Below are positions 1 through 10,958 of a DNA stretch of 64,000 nucleotides, one piece after another. Made by a program: the position numbers and the translations under genes. The notes beneath the pieces were generated by a model. It was not told the DNA's origin. It searched no databases and saw only the letters and a list, made by a program, of their open reading frames with translations. The stretch's first letter is position 1. The number at the start of each line of letters is the position of its first letter. The stretch comes from Hymenoscyphus infarciens (Eukaryota > Ascomycota > Leotiomycetes > Helotiales > Helotiaceae). The stretch spans positions 434,001 to 498,000 of the forward strand of contig LLCB01000008.1 in assembly GCA_001414345.1 (NCBI GenBank), read 5' to 3'.

Positions 1-305
1 AAGAGACTATCCGAGAAACCCCGTCCTCCAACAAGGCCCCCGCGGAGAACGAAAACACCAATCCAGAAAATGAAAACACACCTCTCCTTGGTGACCATGG
101 CAATGGGGCAGTCACCCAAACCTCAAATCCCACAAACGTCCTTACCAAAGTCAAGGTTGACGTTTTCGGCCTGTATGCTGAGGTATTCACGGAACATCCC
201 AACCTCGTCGGTATCGTTCTTTTTGCGATAGTTCTTGTGGCTTGGTACCTTTATTTTGGGAGGGTTGTTGAGTTGGTTGGGGTTTTGAAGGGGGCTTGGG
301 CGTAA
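1..305 (+). CDS. 3' end of a protein with a C-terminal membrane segment (partial)
   Basis: The reading frame is open from base 3 and ends at TAA 303-305, giving about 100 residues. It starts with an Asn/Glu/Pro-rich, low-complexity stretch. It then has one hydrophobic span of about 18-20 residues (VGIVLFAIVLVAWYLYFG) and a short tail ending LVGVLKGAWA. This looks like a tail-anchored or last-helix topology, but the family cannot be recognised from this end alone. The TAA lies inside GTAAGT (302-307), a perfect splice donor, and a branch-like GGCTGAC follows at about 340. The true C-terminus could therefore lie on a further exon. Whether the stop or the donor is used cannot be decided here. 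Confidence 0.55.
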   Translation, partial: ETIRETPSSNKAPAENENTNPENENTPLLGDHGNGAVTQTSNPTNVLTKVKVDVFGLYAEVFTEHPNLVGIVLFAIVLVAWYLYFGRVVELVGVLKGAWA

Positions 306-1684
306 GTACCAGTACCACTAGTTTACCTGAAGACTGTATAGGCTGACGTCGAAAGGACGGCATAGAGGAGGAGGGTTGTGAGGGGGAGATGGGATAGGTA
401 GAAGGATGGCGAGGTAGGAGGGAAGGATGTTTAGAGGAACGAGACGTAACTTACTCTAGGGACGTTCTTCTTATGGTGGAAGGAGCGATTAACTTCGTTA
501 CGGGTTAAACTTAGGAGTATCATATAGTAGGAAATGTAGAACAGTTCTACGAGTTTTGTTCTCTATAATAGTACCAAGACTCTATTTTCCCTTCGAATTC
601 AATACTCAGTAGGAGCTGAGTCTATTATTCCAAATGACTTGAAGGTGTTTGACTTTGGATTTTCTTACTAGAAGTGGTTTTGGTAAATCTCATTCTGGTT
701 CTGGGTCTGAAAGAACTGTTGTTGCTATGTAGCTGACCTATTATTTCTTCTTGATTGATGAAGAAAGAAGATGGTGTAGGGGCCTGTGGTGTATGGGAGG
801 ACTGAAGATTAGTCAATTGATGAGAAAGTGATTTTTCATATCTTGAAAATTTAGGGTTTTGTAGGTTACGAGTATGAAAATAAATCGTAGGGTACCTACG
901 AATAGTAACAAAGGAGACGGCAGTGCTATTTTGGAACTTGATTGTGTCAAAACACCCGGGTTTATAGTCTCAAAGCGTTCTAAGTGCGCAGGATAATTTT
1001 ATTGAATTATTCTAGAAAGTCGAAGTAATGAGGGCTTGGTAGGGAGGTACGAACCTGATCGCGAGGTCACCTAGGTATTTATAGCACCAAAAGGTAACCT
1101 ATTTGTAGGCCACCTGTAAATAGCCTGAACGGGAAACTGAGCTATTGGTAGGTTACCTACCGATAGCACGGATTTTTCCTCGGCGTTCTTGACTTTGTTT
1201 AACATAACAAGAACTCCGGAGATAGACAGCTTTGCAACTTAAAGCGCTCGGCCGGTCTCGTAGAATATACTTCCAGGTTATGAGATATTGAATCAATCGG
1301 GGTATCAGATGATGAATGAGCTTGAGGAGAGCATAAATGCGTTGGAGAAGGTAGTACCAATTTCTTATTTGGAAAAAAAGGGAAAATGGTCTTTGTACTA
1401 AGATCTAAGATAGAAGTTACTTGAATTCTATCTATTACAAAAGTCGAAAGAGGTGTTTCGGGAAAGTGCTCTCAAAGAAAAAATAGTCTTGGCGGCCGGT
1501 CTCCCAGAGAACCGCTGAAGGCTAGCTGCATCGGGTGGAACACAAAGTAAACATTAACCCACAACTGCGAAAGTTGAACCACCAAGCTCTGCAGCGAATC
1601 GCAAACCACATCAAACCACCCAAACTACGAGAAGAACCACCCATCCATATACAAATCGCACACCGATGAGAATTCCACAAAGTC
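306..1684. other. intergenic, with palindromic repeats
   Basis: I see no credible gene here. The stretch is AT-leaning with many stops in all frames. It contains two related palindromes near 1099-1167 (listed separately) and a C/A-rich leader just before the ATG at 1685, typical of a fungal 5' UTR. Confidence 0.7.
1099..1167. repeat. pair of near-palindromes, GTAGGTNACCTAC family
   Basis: Two imperfect palindromes stand 17 bp apart. The first (1099-1123) is built on TTTGTAGGCCACCTGTAAA. The second (1141-1167) is built on TTGGTAGGTTACCTACCGA and is flanked by GCTAT and TAGC. Closely related palindromes occur at 41632-41658 and 56152-56178, so this is a dispersed repeat family and not a one-off. 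It may be a tiny MITE or a site for a dimeric binding protein; the sequence alone does not say which. Confidence 0.6.
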
Positions 1685-3507
1685 ATGGATCCCAACTATA
1701 AGTTTCCCGGCTCGCCAGGGACGCCACTATTCCAGGTGTCGCCGGAGCGCGTTAATCGACAACAGGAGAACGAGTCGCCCTCCATGAGTGTGCATCGCGA
1801 GAGCAAGCTGCATTCGAGAGAGAGCTCGGTTCATGAGAAGGTTGCTGCGTTTAACACCCTCGCTTTCCAAGGCAAACAGCTGGAGCGCAAGACTAATGAT
1901 GCTGCTCTCAAACGGGCCATGTTGGGTCGAGAGGAGGCCGAGAGTGAGATGCGCCGGTATAGAGATGATACGAGAGCTCTGAGACGACAGGTTGAGGAGG
2001 GGAGACTTAGGGAAATTAAAGTCGGTGAGAGGTTGGAATCTGTTATGGTAAGCTTGTTCTTCTCTTTCTTGTTGGTGGGTTGGGATGGTTGCTAATCATG
2101 TTGTAGGAGAGATATGGACAAGCTAAAGAAACATTCGCACATACGCGCGCGGCCTTCGAGAAGGAGATGAGAAAGATTAGAAAGGATGCATTCAAATCAC
2201 ACTCTGCCATCGTCGAGATGCAAGAAGAAGTCAAGTCAGCGCGAAATACCTTACGAATGGCCGAGGCCGATCTCGAACACCAGAAGGAACGAACTACACA
2301 AAGGGAACAGGAAGCATTCGCGGCTAGATATGAACTTGTTGGTGTTCAAGAGGAGGTTACGAATCTGCAAGAACGGATCAAGTTGATTGAACAAGAACGG
2401 GATGCTCTCAGAACGATTGCAGAGAGTGAGCAGGTTGCAAGAATTGCTGCTGAGGGGAGAATGCCACTGCCTAGGATGGCCGAGGATGATGAATTCGCGT
2501 CACCAAAGAAGGCAAGAAGATCCGTGACTCCAATGATGGTCACTTCGTCCGCTGCAAGTGAGGAGGAGTTGGAGGATATGCGCGCGAGATGGGAACGGGA
2601 ACAATGGCGCGCTGATCGAGCTCATGATCGCATCGAGTTCTTGGAGCTTGAGTGCCGTATGAACTGCTGCGAATCGAGAAGCAAACGTGCCGGGGGAAGT
2701 ACATCATCGGGAAAGCTTTCCAGCAACGCCTCCAAATCGCAAAGTACTCGACCAAATACCGTCTTCATTCCAGAGGAAGGTGTCTTCCGTAGAATATCAC
2801 CATCCCCAACACCCCAACAGTCGCCTTGGATATCACCCGCGAAAAAGACAAAACCTGCATTTGAACAACCAGAGTTGCAAAAGTCTATGCCAGTCCTGGA
2901 ACCACCTACCCCAGAACACTCCCAACCTATGCATTACGCACGAACGCCATCCTGCGAACCCCCAGCACCTGCTATCATTTCAGACGCTAATACTTCATTA
3001 CTATCTCTATTCGATGCACCACACAGCCCTAGTGTGCTAGACTTCAATATTCCTACCATGGCAGATCCGAACCACAACACCCATATCGCAGAAGAAAAAG
3101 CAGCGGACGAAGAAATCGAAGAAGTCGTTGAAGAGACCGTCGAAGTCGAAGAAACAGTCGAAGTAATCGAAGAACAAACAGAAGAAGAAGAGGACACAAC
3201 CGTAATCCAGACCTTCAAAACAATCTCCACAACCACCCGCATCCCACTCGCGAACCCACCAGACCTCACACCTCCCACCGTCCTCCCAGCGAACCCCGCG
3301 CACTCCGCCCTCAGTCCAACCATGTCCCGCGAAGAGGCACTGGCACAAATCCGCGAAAGAAGAGGGAGAGCAAGGAGTTTGGCGCAGGGAACTATGACAC
3401 CGAGGAAGCAAATGGTGGAGGGGGCGGTCAATAGGAGGGATATTAGTGCGCCTGCTATTCAGTCTGCTCCTAGAGGGAGAAGTCAGGCTAGGGTTTTGAC
3501 TACTTGA
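1685..3507 (+). CDS. coiled-coil spindle pole body-associated protein, Cut12-like
   Basis: Two exons, 1685-2047 and 2107-3507, are separated by a 59-bp intron (GTAAGC, branch GCTAATC, TTGTAG). The product is 587 residues. Residues of about 50-260 form a long, heptad-rich, highly charged coiled coil. It contains VHEKVAAFNTLAFQGKQLER near its start and AFAARYELVGVQEEV further on, which to my recollection matches the fungal Cut12 / spindle-pole-associated family. The rest is low-complexity and Ser/Pro-rich, with several SP/TP sites that could be Cdk targets and an acidic Glu/Val run around residues 465-500. The family would act at the spindle pole body in mitotic entry. Naming rests on pattern memory; a generic coiled-coil protein is the alternative. 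Coding-strand composition flips from C-rich to G-rich near 3355. Confidence 0.75.
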
Positions 3508-5854
3508 TGGATACCGCTTATGTTCGCTCGGTCTGTCTGTTTGGGATGGAAGATTCGGTGGTCCGATCTTCTCTTCTAAATATTCCATATATGGAGGGTC
3601 TCGCGAGAGAAAAGGAAGGGGGTGTTTGGTTTGCGTTTTTCTCGCTTGTTCGCGCACGCTTTTCATGAAAGAGATGAAGATGATACAGCATGCATAGCAC
3701 CCTGGCGTTTTTCGTCCTCTTTTTGGTTTTACCCTTCACGCGATGGCGTTCTGGGGAAAGCGAAAACTTTGCTTGCTTGCTACTATGTTAGGTGTTTTAT
3801 AATAATTTGCTGGCCTTTGCTTCATTTCTGGATTTGCGTTGGGGGTGATGATGATGGGGAGGGGGTGGATTGCCTCTGTCCATGAATTGAAGGATGGGGA
3901 AGTGGGCGAGTGCTTTGGCTTATTGGCGATTGTCTTTCAAGTAGATGGTACCTTCAAGGGAGAAACAAGAAAGTGTAGATTGTAATTATCGATTTATTTT
4001 TTGGCGATTGAGGAAATGAAAAAGAGTCATTATATGTTTTGTTTTAATTTCTGTGCTAGCTTTGACTGAGTTATATGATGTGCTTCTTTCTGTTGTTGAA
4101 TCTGGGAGCGTACTACTCTATTCCAATCTTTCTCTTTCCCTGTAAACTCGGTGCTAGTGCATCCACTCTCGAAAGTTTAGATATTCCATTCATCCTCTTG
4201 CTTGGTGTGCTTTGATACGAGTCTACAAGCTGCTAGTCATACCATGCGAATCCTCTTGCCCCACACTACAGCTAGACAGAGGGCGTATGGAATCTCGGGA
4301 CTGACGTTGTGACATTTCGGCACGGCCCGCTCTTCTTTGGAGGGTTGTTTGGTGGATGGGGGGTTTTGTGGGTTAGTTTCCTTGTTTCTTTTCTTATTCA
4401 TACTACTGACTTGATGGGGGTTGAAATTGGGAGTGGAGGGATTGGAGTCGAGCTTTTTTGGGGGCGGGGGGATTTTTTGGAGGGATTTTTGGGGGGAAGA
4501 ATTGCGTTGGTTATATGGTTGGTTTTCATCCGAAGCTTGGTTTTGAGCTTTCTGGGGGTTCATTACTTGTTCTATTCTTGCTTCTTGCGACGTCTATCGG
4601 CGTTTAGCTGGTCCGGAGCGGGGGATGGAAGTTGGTTCTTTGCTTTATATGGTGTTTTGAATCGTTGTTTTTCCTTCGTTCGAGTTCGCGGACTAGTCGC
4701 TCAACATCATGAATGGTTGAGCTTTACCAAAAGTTAGGTTCAGAGTCTTAGGGTTGCCTTGTTCTTACAGTAAGAGCACTTCTTTCGTGTTTTGGGAGTT
4801 GCCCGTTGGGAACTAGGTTTGTAGTTGATCTTTGCTTTTTAGGAGTCTTAAAAGTGTCTGAATGTGTACACCAGATCGTTGGGTTTAATTTCAGTTGGAT
4901 TGGAAGGATTTTTTAGTTCAGTTAAATGGAGCATGGCGGGGTATTGAGCATGGGTAAGGCGGAGTTAGTCGATCTTACTGTACTGATACTGAAATAATGA
5001 GGTGTACGAGATTACGACGAGGCTAGTAGCGTTGGATTTAACGTGTAAAAGTTCGGAGTCTGTGAGACCTAGGAAGTTATTGTACATTATATTTTTGGGT
5101 TGGACTTCTAATGATCTATTTGGGATTTGGTAGAATAAAACCTATCTTTGAAACTATACTGTACCGTCTGTTCGGCTCTTCCCATACTCCGTACGAGTAC
5201 TCTTTTCGAAGTGAATTCGCAAACAAGTGTTCCATATGCAGTCATCCTCGCTTAACCCCCCGTGATCGACCTCGAATTTCCCGACAAGAGTTACGGCATT
5301 TACATTGTTCCTGAGTATGAATGGAAGTGTGTAACAGTCTCAGCTTTATAAAATTGCCGCAGTGATTTACATTTTACGGAATATACCCAGCAGGGGCATG
5401 TTTGGGTGAGCTCCACACACCTTCCAGATACCTGCTGTGCCTCTCGTATACAAGCTGCGCCCACGCTACCCCAGACATCCCACTTCCCCGTTAGGTAACT
5501 AGTGAAAAAATTCTGGAATTGAGTTGCCTAATGGAGGGTTTCCAAGAGTTTTTTATTGCCGTGTCCAATTGAAAACCAGCAGGTCACTCCGCATTCTATA
5601 ATTCAACCGCATGATCAATCATCAGGGACTTCCAGACTCCATCATCATACTTCAAACCCCTGCCTACGTATATTGGCATCAGCTGGGATTTTTCTATTGG
5701 AGGAGCTTACTTAAGTTTGCATCGTACCCACCACGAACTACCCAATAACCCAATCAAGCTTTCCAAATACGAACTGCTGGCTGAGAACCTTACGAAGCAG
5801 TAGGTTTTATTCCGTGCCTTGCAAGTTTCTGATTGCGCTTACTGCTCTGCCACA
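3508..5854. other. intergenic; 3' UTR and upstream region, no gene seen
   Basis: T/G-rich sequence follows the stop codon and probably includes a 3' UTR of several hundred bases. Open frames such as 4309-4737 (+) are G-run-driven and encode no recognisable domain, so none is called. The last 200 bases before 5855 are the likely promoter and leader of the GH76 gene. Confidence 0.6.
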
Positions 5855-6082
5855 ATGCCCTTTATGAACGACTTGCCAGCATTTCGCCCTTTGGCGATCC
5901 TAGGTAAGCGTCATCTCTGTCTTCCATCGGTTCGTACATACATATGGAAGGCGTAACGCTCCCGTGTTTTTGGCTTGTTTAATACCTCTCACTTTCGTTT
6001 TTTCCTTCTGTTTGATACAGTCCCATCACACGTCTCTTCTCCGGTCCCTCGTTATCTCCGGCACAACACACGAATTTCATGA
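5855..6082 (+). promoter_or_regulatory. 5' leader of the GH76 gene with an intron and a possible uORF
   Basis: A strong donor (GTAAGC at 5904) and acceptor (GATACAG ending 6020) define a 117-bp intron upstream of the signal peptide. After splicing, the ATG at 5855 opens a short frame of roughly 36 codons. It ends at TGA 6080-6082, overlapping the tandem ATGATG (6079-6084) that starts the main protein. This is the geometry of an upstream ORF that could allow termination-reinitiation. The splicing and the uORF are inferred, not shown. Confidence 0.4.
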
Positions 6083-7923
6083 TGGTTGCGATATGGACGG
6101 TACCTGTGGTAATAGGCTGCCTCATGCAAATGGTTCATGGAATTGATTTGGATGTGAACTCTCCCGGTAATTTTTCCTTCCACGACAGCCGGATGACACG
6201 GAACTAAAGATTCTATCTTCATAGATTCGCTGAAGAGTACCGCCAAAACCATCGCACATGGAATGGTCAGCTTCTACAAAGGAAATGAGTCCGGTCAAGT
6301 CCCAGGTTTACTACCCTATCCACCCGATGGCTATTACTGGTGGCAAGCTGGCGCAATGTTTGGCGCCTTGATTAGCTACTGGTTCAATACTGGAGACACG
6401 ACCTATAACGCTATTACACAACAGGCTATGCTTTTCCAAGTTGGTCCGGACGTCGATTTCATGCCTCTCAATCAGACGTCTTCTATGGGGAATGATGATC
6501 AGGCTTTTTGGGCCATGACTGCACTCTCTGCTGCGGAGTACAACTTCCCGAATCCTGGGACACCTGGAGCTCCTTCGTGGTTGGGACTTGCACAAGCGGT
6601 GTTCAATGAGCAGATTATGAGGTGGGATAATGTCAAGTGTAATGGTGGATTGCGATGGCAGGCTGTTCAGACGAACAAGGGATACAATTTGAAGAATACC
6701 ATTTCAAATGGGGCTTTGTTCAATATTGCGGCGAGACTGGCCAGGTACACGAATGATCCAATGTATGCGGATTGGGCAACCAAGATCTGGACTTGGATTG
6801 AAGGTGTTGGGTTTATTGATCCCGACTATCGAGTTTATGACAGTGCAGACGCGGACATGTATAATTGTACGAAGATTGATCATAATCAATGGTCGTATAA
6901 TGTGGGCATCATGCTTAGTGGAGCCGCTACTATGTTTAACTATGTAAATGTTTCCATTTCCTATGTCCATTCGGATGGCAGAAGACTTACAAGTACACAG
7001 ACCAAAGGCGACCCAGTCTGGCAAAACCGCACAGCAGGTCTTCTATCCAGCGCCTCCCAAACTTTCTTCATAGACGGAGGTATAATGCGTGAAGGTTGCG
7101 AAAATCCACCAGCAATCCCTTGTAACCAAGATCAAAAGTCCTTCAAAGCCTATCTCGCACGTTGGATGACTGTCACCACCCAGCTTGCACCGTAAGTTTC
7201 CCACTTTCTTTCTCTTGAATCACTCCTGGATCATTCCTGAACCCTGGCATTTATCCAATGCCGTATTCCGAGACATTTCTTAATAGGCAAATACTGACTG
7301 CCCCATTACCCAGATTCACACGTCCCAACATTACAGCCCTCCTCAAAACAAGCGCCAAAGCAGCGGCAGCACAATGTAACGGCGGACCAAGTAAGTCAGC
7401 ATGTGGAATACAATGGGATAAGAACGGAACCTGGGATGGAACACAAGGAGTAGGTCAAAGCATGTCAGCCCTCGAAACCGTCATCGGAGCTCTCGTCACC
7501 AGCGACCCAAAAATCCCACCTCCTGTCACTGGTTCTACAGGTGGCAACAGTGTTTCCGTCCCTAAAGCTGGAAAAAATCGAACAGCTGCTTATGTCGATA
7601 CCTCGAAAATCTCCACCGCTGATAAAGGAGGGGCGTGGTTCCTTACGATCCTTGTTCTATTTTTTGGGTCGGTTAGTATTTGGTTCATGTGGTCTGAGAA
7701 TGCAGAGTGGACGAGAGGGGGGAAGGGAAAGGGACCTACTATTGCGGGGAAAGGATGGTTCCGAGAGAAGGCTCCAGAGTCTATAAGAATGGCTAATACT
7801 GGTCATAGGAAGAGTATGGGCAGTTTGGGGGGGATGTTGGAGGAGGGCAATAGATCTCCGACGCCGTTGTCCGGTGACCCGAAGAATGTCCCAGTCCATA
7901 AAGGGGGTTCTTTGGTTACTTAG
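6079..7923 (+). CDS. GH76 mannan endo-1,6-alpha-mannosidase, DCW1/DFG5 family
   Basis: Four exons, 6079-6166, 6225-6943, 7001-7191 and 7314-7923, give 535 residues. Tandem ATGs start a clear signal peptide (core VAIWTVPVVIGCL), followed by IDLDVNSPDSLKSTAKTIA as in DCW1/DFG5. The catalytic Asp-Asp pair is in MGNDDQAFW. The QAGAMFGALISYW and DHNQWSYNVG blocks are also typical. The family processes mannosyl chains of GPI anchors to cross-link mannoproteins into the wall, at the plasma membrane and wall. The C-terminus carries a hydrophobic segment (WFLTILVLFFGSVSIWFMW) followed by a basic tail of about 80 residues, so it is a membrane anchor and not a GPI signal. The intron 6944-7000 is 57 bp and stop-free, so it can be retained in frame; removal restores the family spacing at FNYTKGDPVW. 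Confidence 0.9.
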
Positions 7924-8926
7924 GGAAGGTATTTAGTTCTTGTTCATGATTTTATATGTAATATACGGAGTTAATTTTACTCAATTTGCTATTACTTCTA
8001 AAGTGAGCCGCTTAGTCGAAATTTTCTTCTCGGTAACAACTGAGAGAAGCATGTGTGGTGATGCTTGCCTGTATAATCACTTGCTATCATTTGTCTTGTT
8101 TTCCAAAGAAAAAGGTGATTTTGAACCATTCCCCCAATGACTTGTGTCATTAACCGAGGTATTTTCCAATGGAGTAGTGAACTTACCTGTAGTTTATCCC
8201 AACTTGAGATTCCAACTGATAGATTTCTTCTAACATCATCACCTTCTATCTTACGCATTTCTTTCATATCGTTGGTGCAGAAAGAGGAGTTATGATCCCC
8301 TGCCCAGCTGCAAATAACACACCCTCCGAATAGGTTCCCTCATAAAAGGTACTTGAACCCAAATACTCAAAAGATCAAGCGACCGTTTGATACACGTGAT
8401 TTAGTGATATTGGCCGTGGACGCGCATACATGTAGTACTTACTAGGAGAAGCCCTTTCTCTACTGTTTCGGTAATTTCCATGAAATATTTGATGGAAATT
8501 ACCAAGAAAATCCGTCACGTGGTGGCTTACCCCTGATGAAAACCCTGTGTCGTCAATAAAAGCCGCAGTCGAAGTCTCTTCTCCCAACCCTCTGGTACAA
8601 TTCAAAATATCATCTTGGATGACCTGGAATAACTGGTGGTTATCGTTCTAAAAGACATGAAAAATATGCCTAAGACTTTACAGTTTCTTAGGTCTGAAAT
8701 CACCTAGAAAGTTGGAACAACGGGAGTTGTTAATTGCTGCTTTTATGATGTATTACGAGCCAGCCACCTCAATGTAACGTCCCAATCCCATTTCCCCTCA
8801 CAGAATTACGTATCTCACCTAGAAGCTAGAAACATCGCTCTCACCACCACAAATAAAGACGCGAAGCGATGGTACGTCACGCGACTAAATATCCAACTCG
8901 ATGATCAAACACTCACAACAAACCAG
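7924..8926. other. intergenic, with possible eroded upstream exons
   Basis: This holds the 3' UTR of the GH76 gene and sequence without a supported gene. From about 8813 a coding-like stretch (AATTACGTATC..., translating NYVSHLEARNIALTTT) sits between an acceptor-like TCACAG and a donor-like GTACGTC at 8873. It may be an eroded 5' exon of the methyltransferase pseudogene that follows. Confidence 0.4.
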
Positions 8927-10958
8927 TTTCAATTGCAATCTTTAACATTACAACTCCTGCGCTATCAATCATTGCAAAAATTCGATAACAAATATGAGAA
9001 CTCGCAGGACCGGGGGCTATCTCGCCTTCCAACCCTTTCAGGGGACTCATATTCATGAAAGAGATATCCGATGGAGAATTCCAGAAGCCTGTAACTTCGC
9101 GAGGAAAAACAATGCTCTTGTTTTACCACGAAATCCAACATGGCGTTTCCATTTCTCAACTTCAGCATCAACGTCCTTGACTATAGTACGTCGACCACCA
9201 AGGCTAGAATACACATACAACGGAATGACACTTTGAGAAAATGATTGTGTGGAGTTGGATAGTGGGAGTTATTTAAGGATCCATCATTTCAGTGAGAAAA
9301 TCAAGGACCGTGTGGAGGAATTCGGAGGTTTTGTTCATGGATTTGCACTCCAGAAGACCACTCGATCGGACGGAGTCTTGCCTGTGCACAAAAATGAGTT
9401 GTTCTATGATTTGAAGTTCGATTGAAGCGGGTCGCTTCTTTACAGTAGAGAGAGTATTGGATCCGTGAAGTGTATTCGGAAATTGATCAGCACAAACGAA
9501 ACAGCCCCCAGCGCCGGAAAAAGGGTTAGGGGCGACATATTGGTTGCCCGTTGGGAGAGAAGTGTTCAGAAGGAGAACGCCAAAGACGACCGTTATTGTC
9601 GAAATACTTTGACAACAGTACAGCCTGTGTCGAGGGAGCTATGTTCTCCTGGGAGATGGGTTGGCCTGGTGAAGAGGAGGATACAACTAAAGAACGAGTC
9701 TATCCCGACACGCGCTGGCTTGACTGAAAAAAGTAACAGTAAGTTTATTGCTTTCCTCCCAAATCTTAGAATACTAATGCGTTCAGAAATATCCAAGACG
9801 AAAAGATTGCTGAAGAGAAAATATACCTTTGGTGATGGTTGTAAGTATTCTCGGTCAATATCAGTACTTGGATTCATGTTAACCGCAGCTAGTTTGAGGT
9901 GGCGCTACTCTTGGAGCACAAATGGCAGGGTTTGATGTTATATGGGGCATGGGCAGGTCAGTCCCAGATTCTCGGAGCACTATTCCCTATTCTAGTCGTT
10001 TCGGGAGTAAGGAGATGCTCTTCTTTACCCCCGAGACTACTCTTAAACCCTTCTCGAAGAAGTAAACTGACACCGATATCCCGGGTTTAGCGATCTAAAT
10101 GCCACTCAAACCTGGGAAACGAACTTCCCACGCGCAATCATCTACAAGGAAACGGCGGAGCAATTTCTCGCTAACAAGACTCGCGACTACAATGTTGACG
10201 TACTCCATCTCTCTCCACCTTGCCAGTCAGTCTCCAGGAGTAACCTCAACCCCCCAGAAGTTCGAAACAATGGGGATATGAAAACGTTACGAGATGCTGG
10301 GAAGATACTAGACGTGGCAAAACCTAGGATTGCGATGATGGAACAGGTCCCCGGATTTCAAGACGCATCAAATAAAGTGATCGGTATATTCGGTGAGGTC
10401 TTGAGCCACCATACAAAACGTGGATACTCAATCACCTGGCGGAACTTGGAAGGTGCCAATTATGGTCTGCCTGTCTTGCGAGAGAGGTTTATTTTGCTGG
10501 CCGCTGCGTAGGTTCACCGTCTTTATCAAATATATCAATTGCTAATAAAGACAAGCCCAGGAGAGGTTCTTCCAGACTTCCCGTCACCGACACACAGCGG
10601 GTTTTCAAGATCCAGATACCAGGGACTCCTCCCATTTGTTACGCCACTAAGCCTGCTAAACTCAATCCCAGCAGACGCCCCTAACAATCAGAATATTATA
10701 AAAACAATAGAGGACCCCGAATCGGCTTGGAATCTAAACGAGCTTATGTAGTGTATCACGACCGGCGGTGGGAAGAACGCACGGTTTTATAATGGCTCAC
10801 GTATGATGACGCTTCGCGAAATGGCTGCTTGTCAAGGTTTTCCTCACTATTACGAGTTCTACGGTGATTATGTGAGGAAACAAATTGGAAACTCGGTAGC
10901 GCCAATTTTTTTCGAAAGCCTTATATGGTTGTGTGAGGAAGAGCTTGGAGAAATCTGA
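8927..10958 (+). pseudogene. decayed DNA (cytosine-5) methyltransferase, RID/Masc1/DmtA class
   Basis: Methyltransferase motifs are readable but interrupted. Motif I reads KYTFGDG (about 9820-9840), then after an intron (9841-9892) GGATLGAQMAGFDVIWG. A second intron (9957-10090) leads to DLNATQTWETNFPRA. The catalytic loop SPPCQ is at 10212-10226. Motif VI is MMEQVPGF near 10335, with Gln in place of the usual Asn, as known in RID/Masc1 enzymes. LPVLRERFILLAA precedes a 48-bp intron (10508-10555), then PGEVLPDFPSPTH. The C-terminus has ACQGFPHYYEFYGDY and KQIGNSVAP, ending TGA 10956-10958. An N-terminal domain (VELDSGSYLRIHHF at about 9250) precedes these. Lesions are TGA 9234-9236, TGA 9423-9425, a frame change near 9590, TGA 9895-9897 in motif I and TAG 10749-10751. 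This class is known for repeat-induced point mutation and sexual development; this copy cannot encode a full enzyme. Confidence 0.88.

Noticed and set aside
2934..3431. 165-codon frame antisense to the Cut12-like gene
   Set aside because: Ser/Ile-repeat text is the mirror of the Glu-rich acidic run on the sense strand; a shadow.
4309..4737. 142-codon plus-strand frame
   Set aside because: Made of G-runs that avoid stops (Gly/Trp/Val-rich); no family resemblance and lies in a T/G-rich 3' flank.
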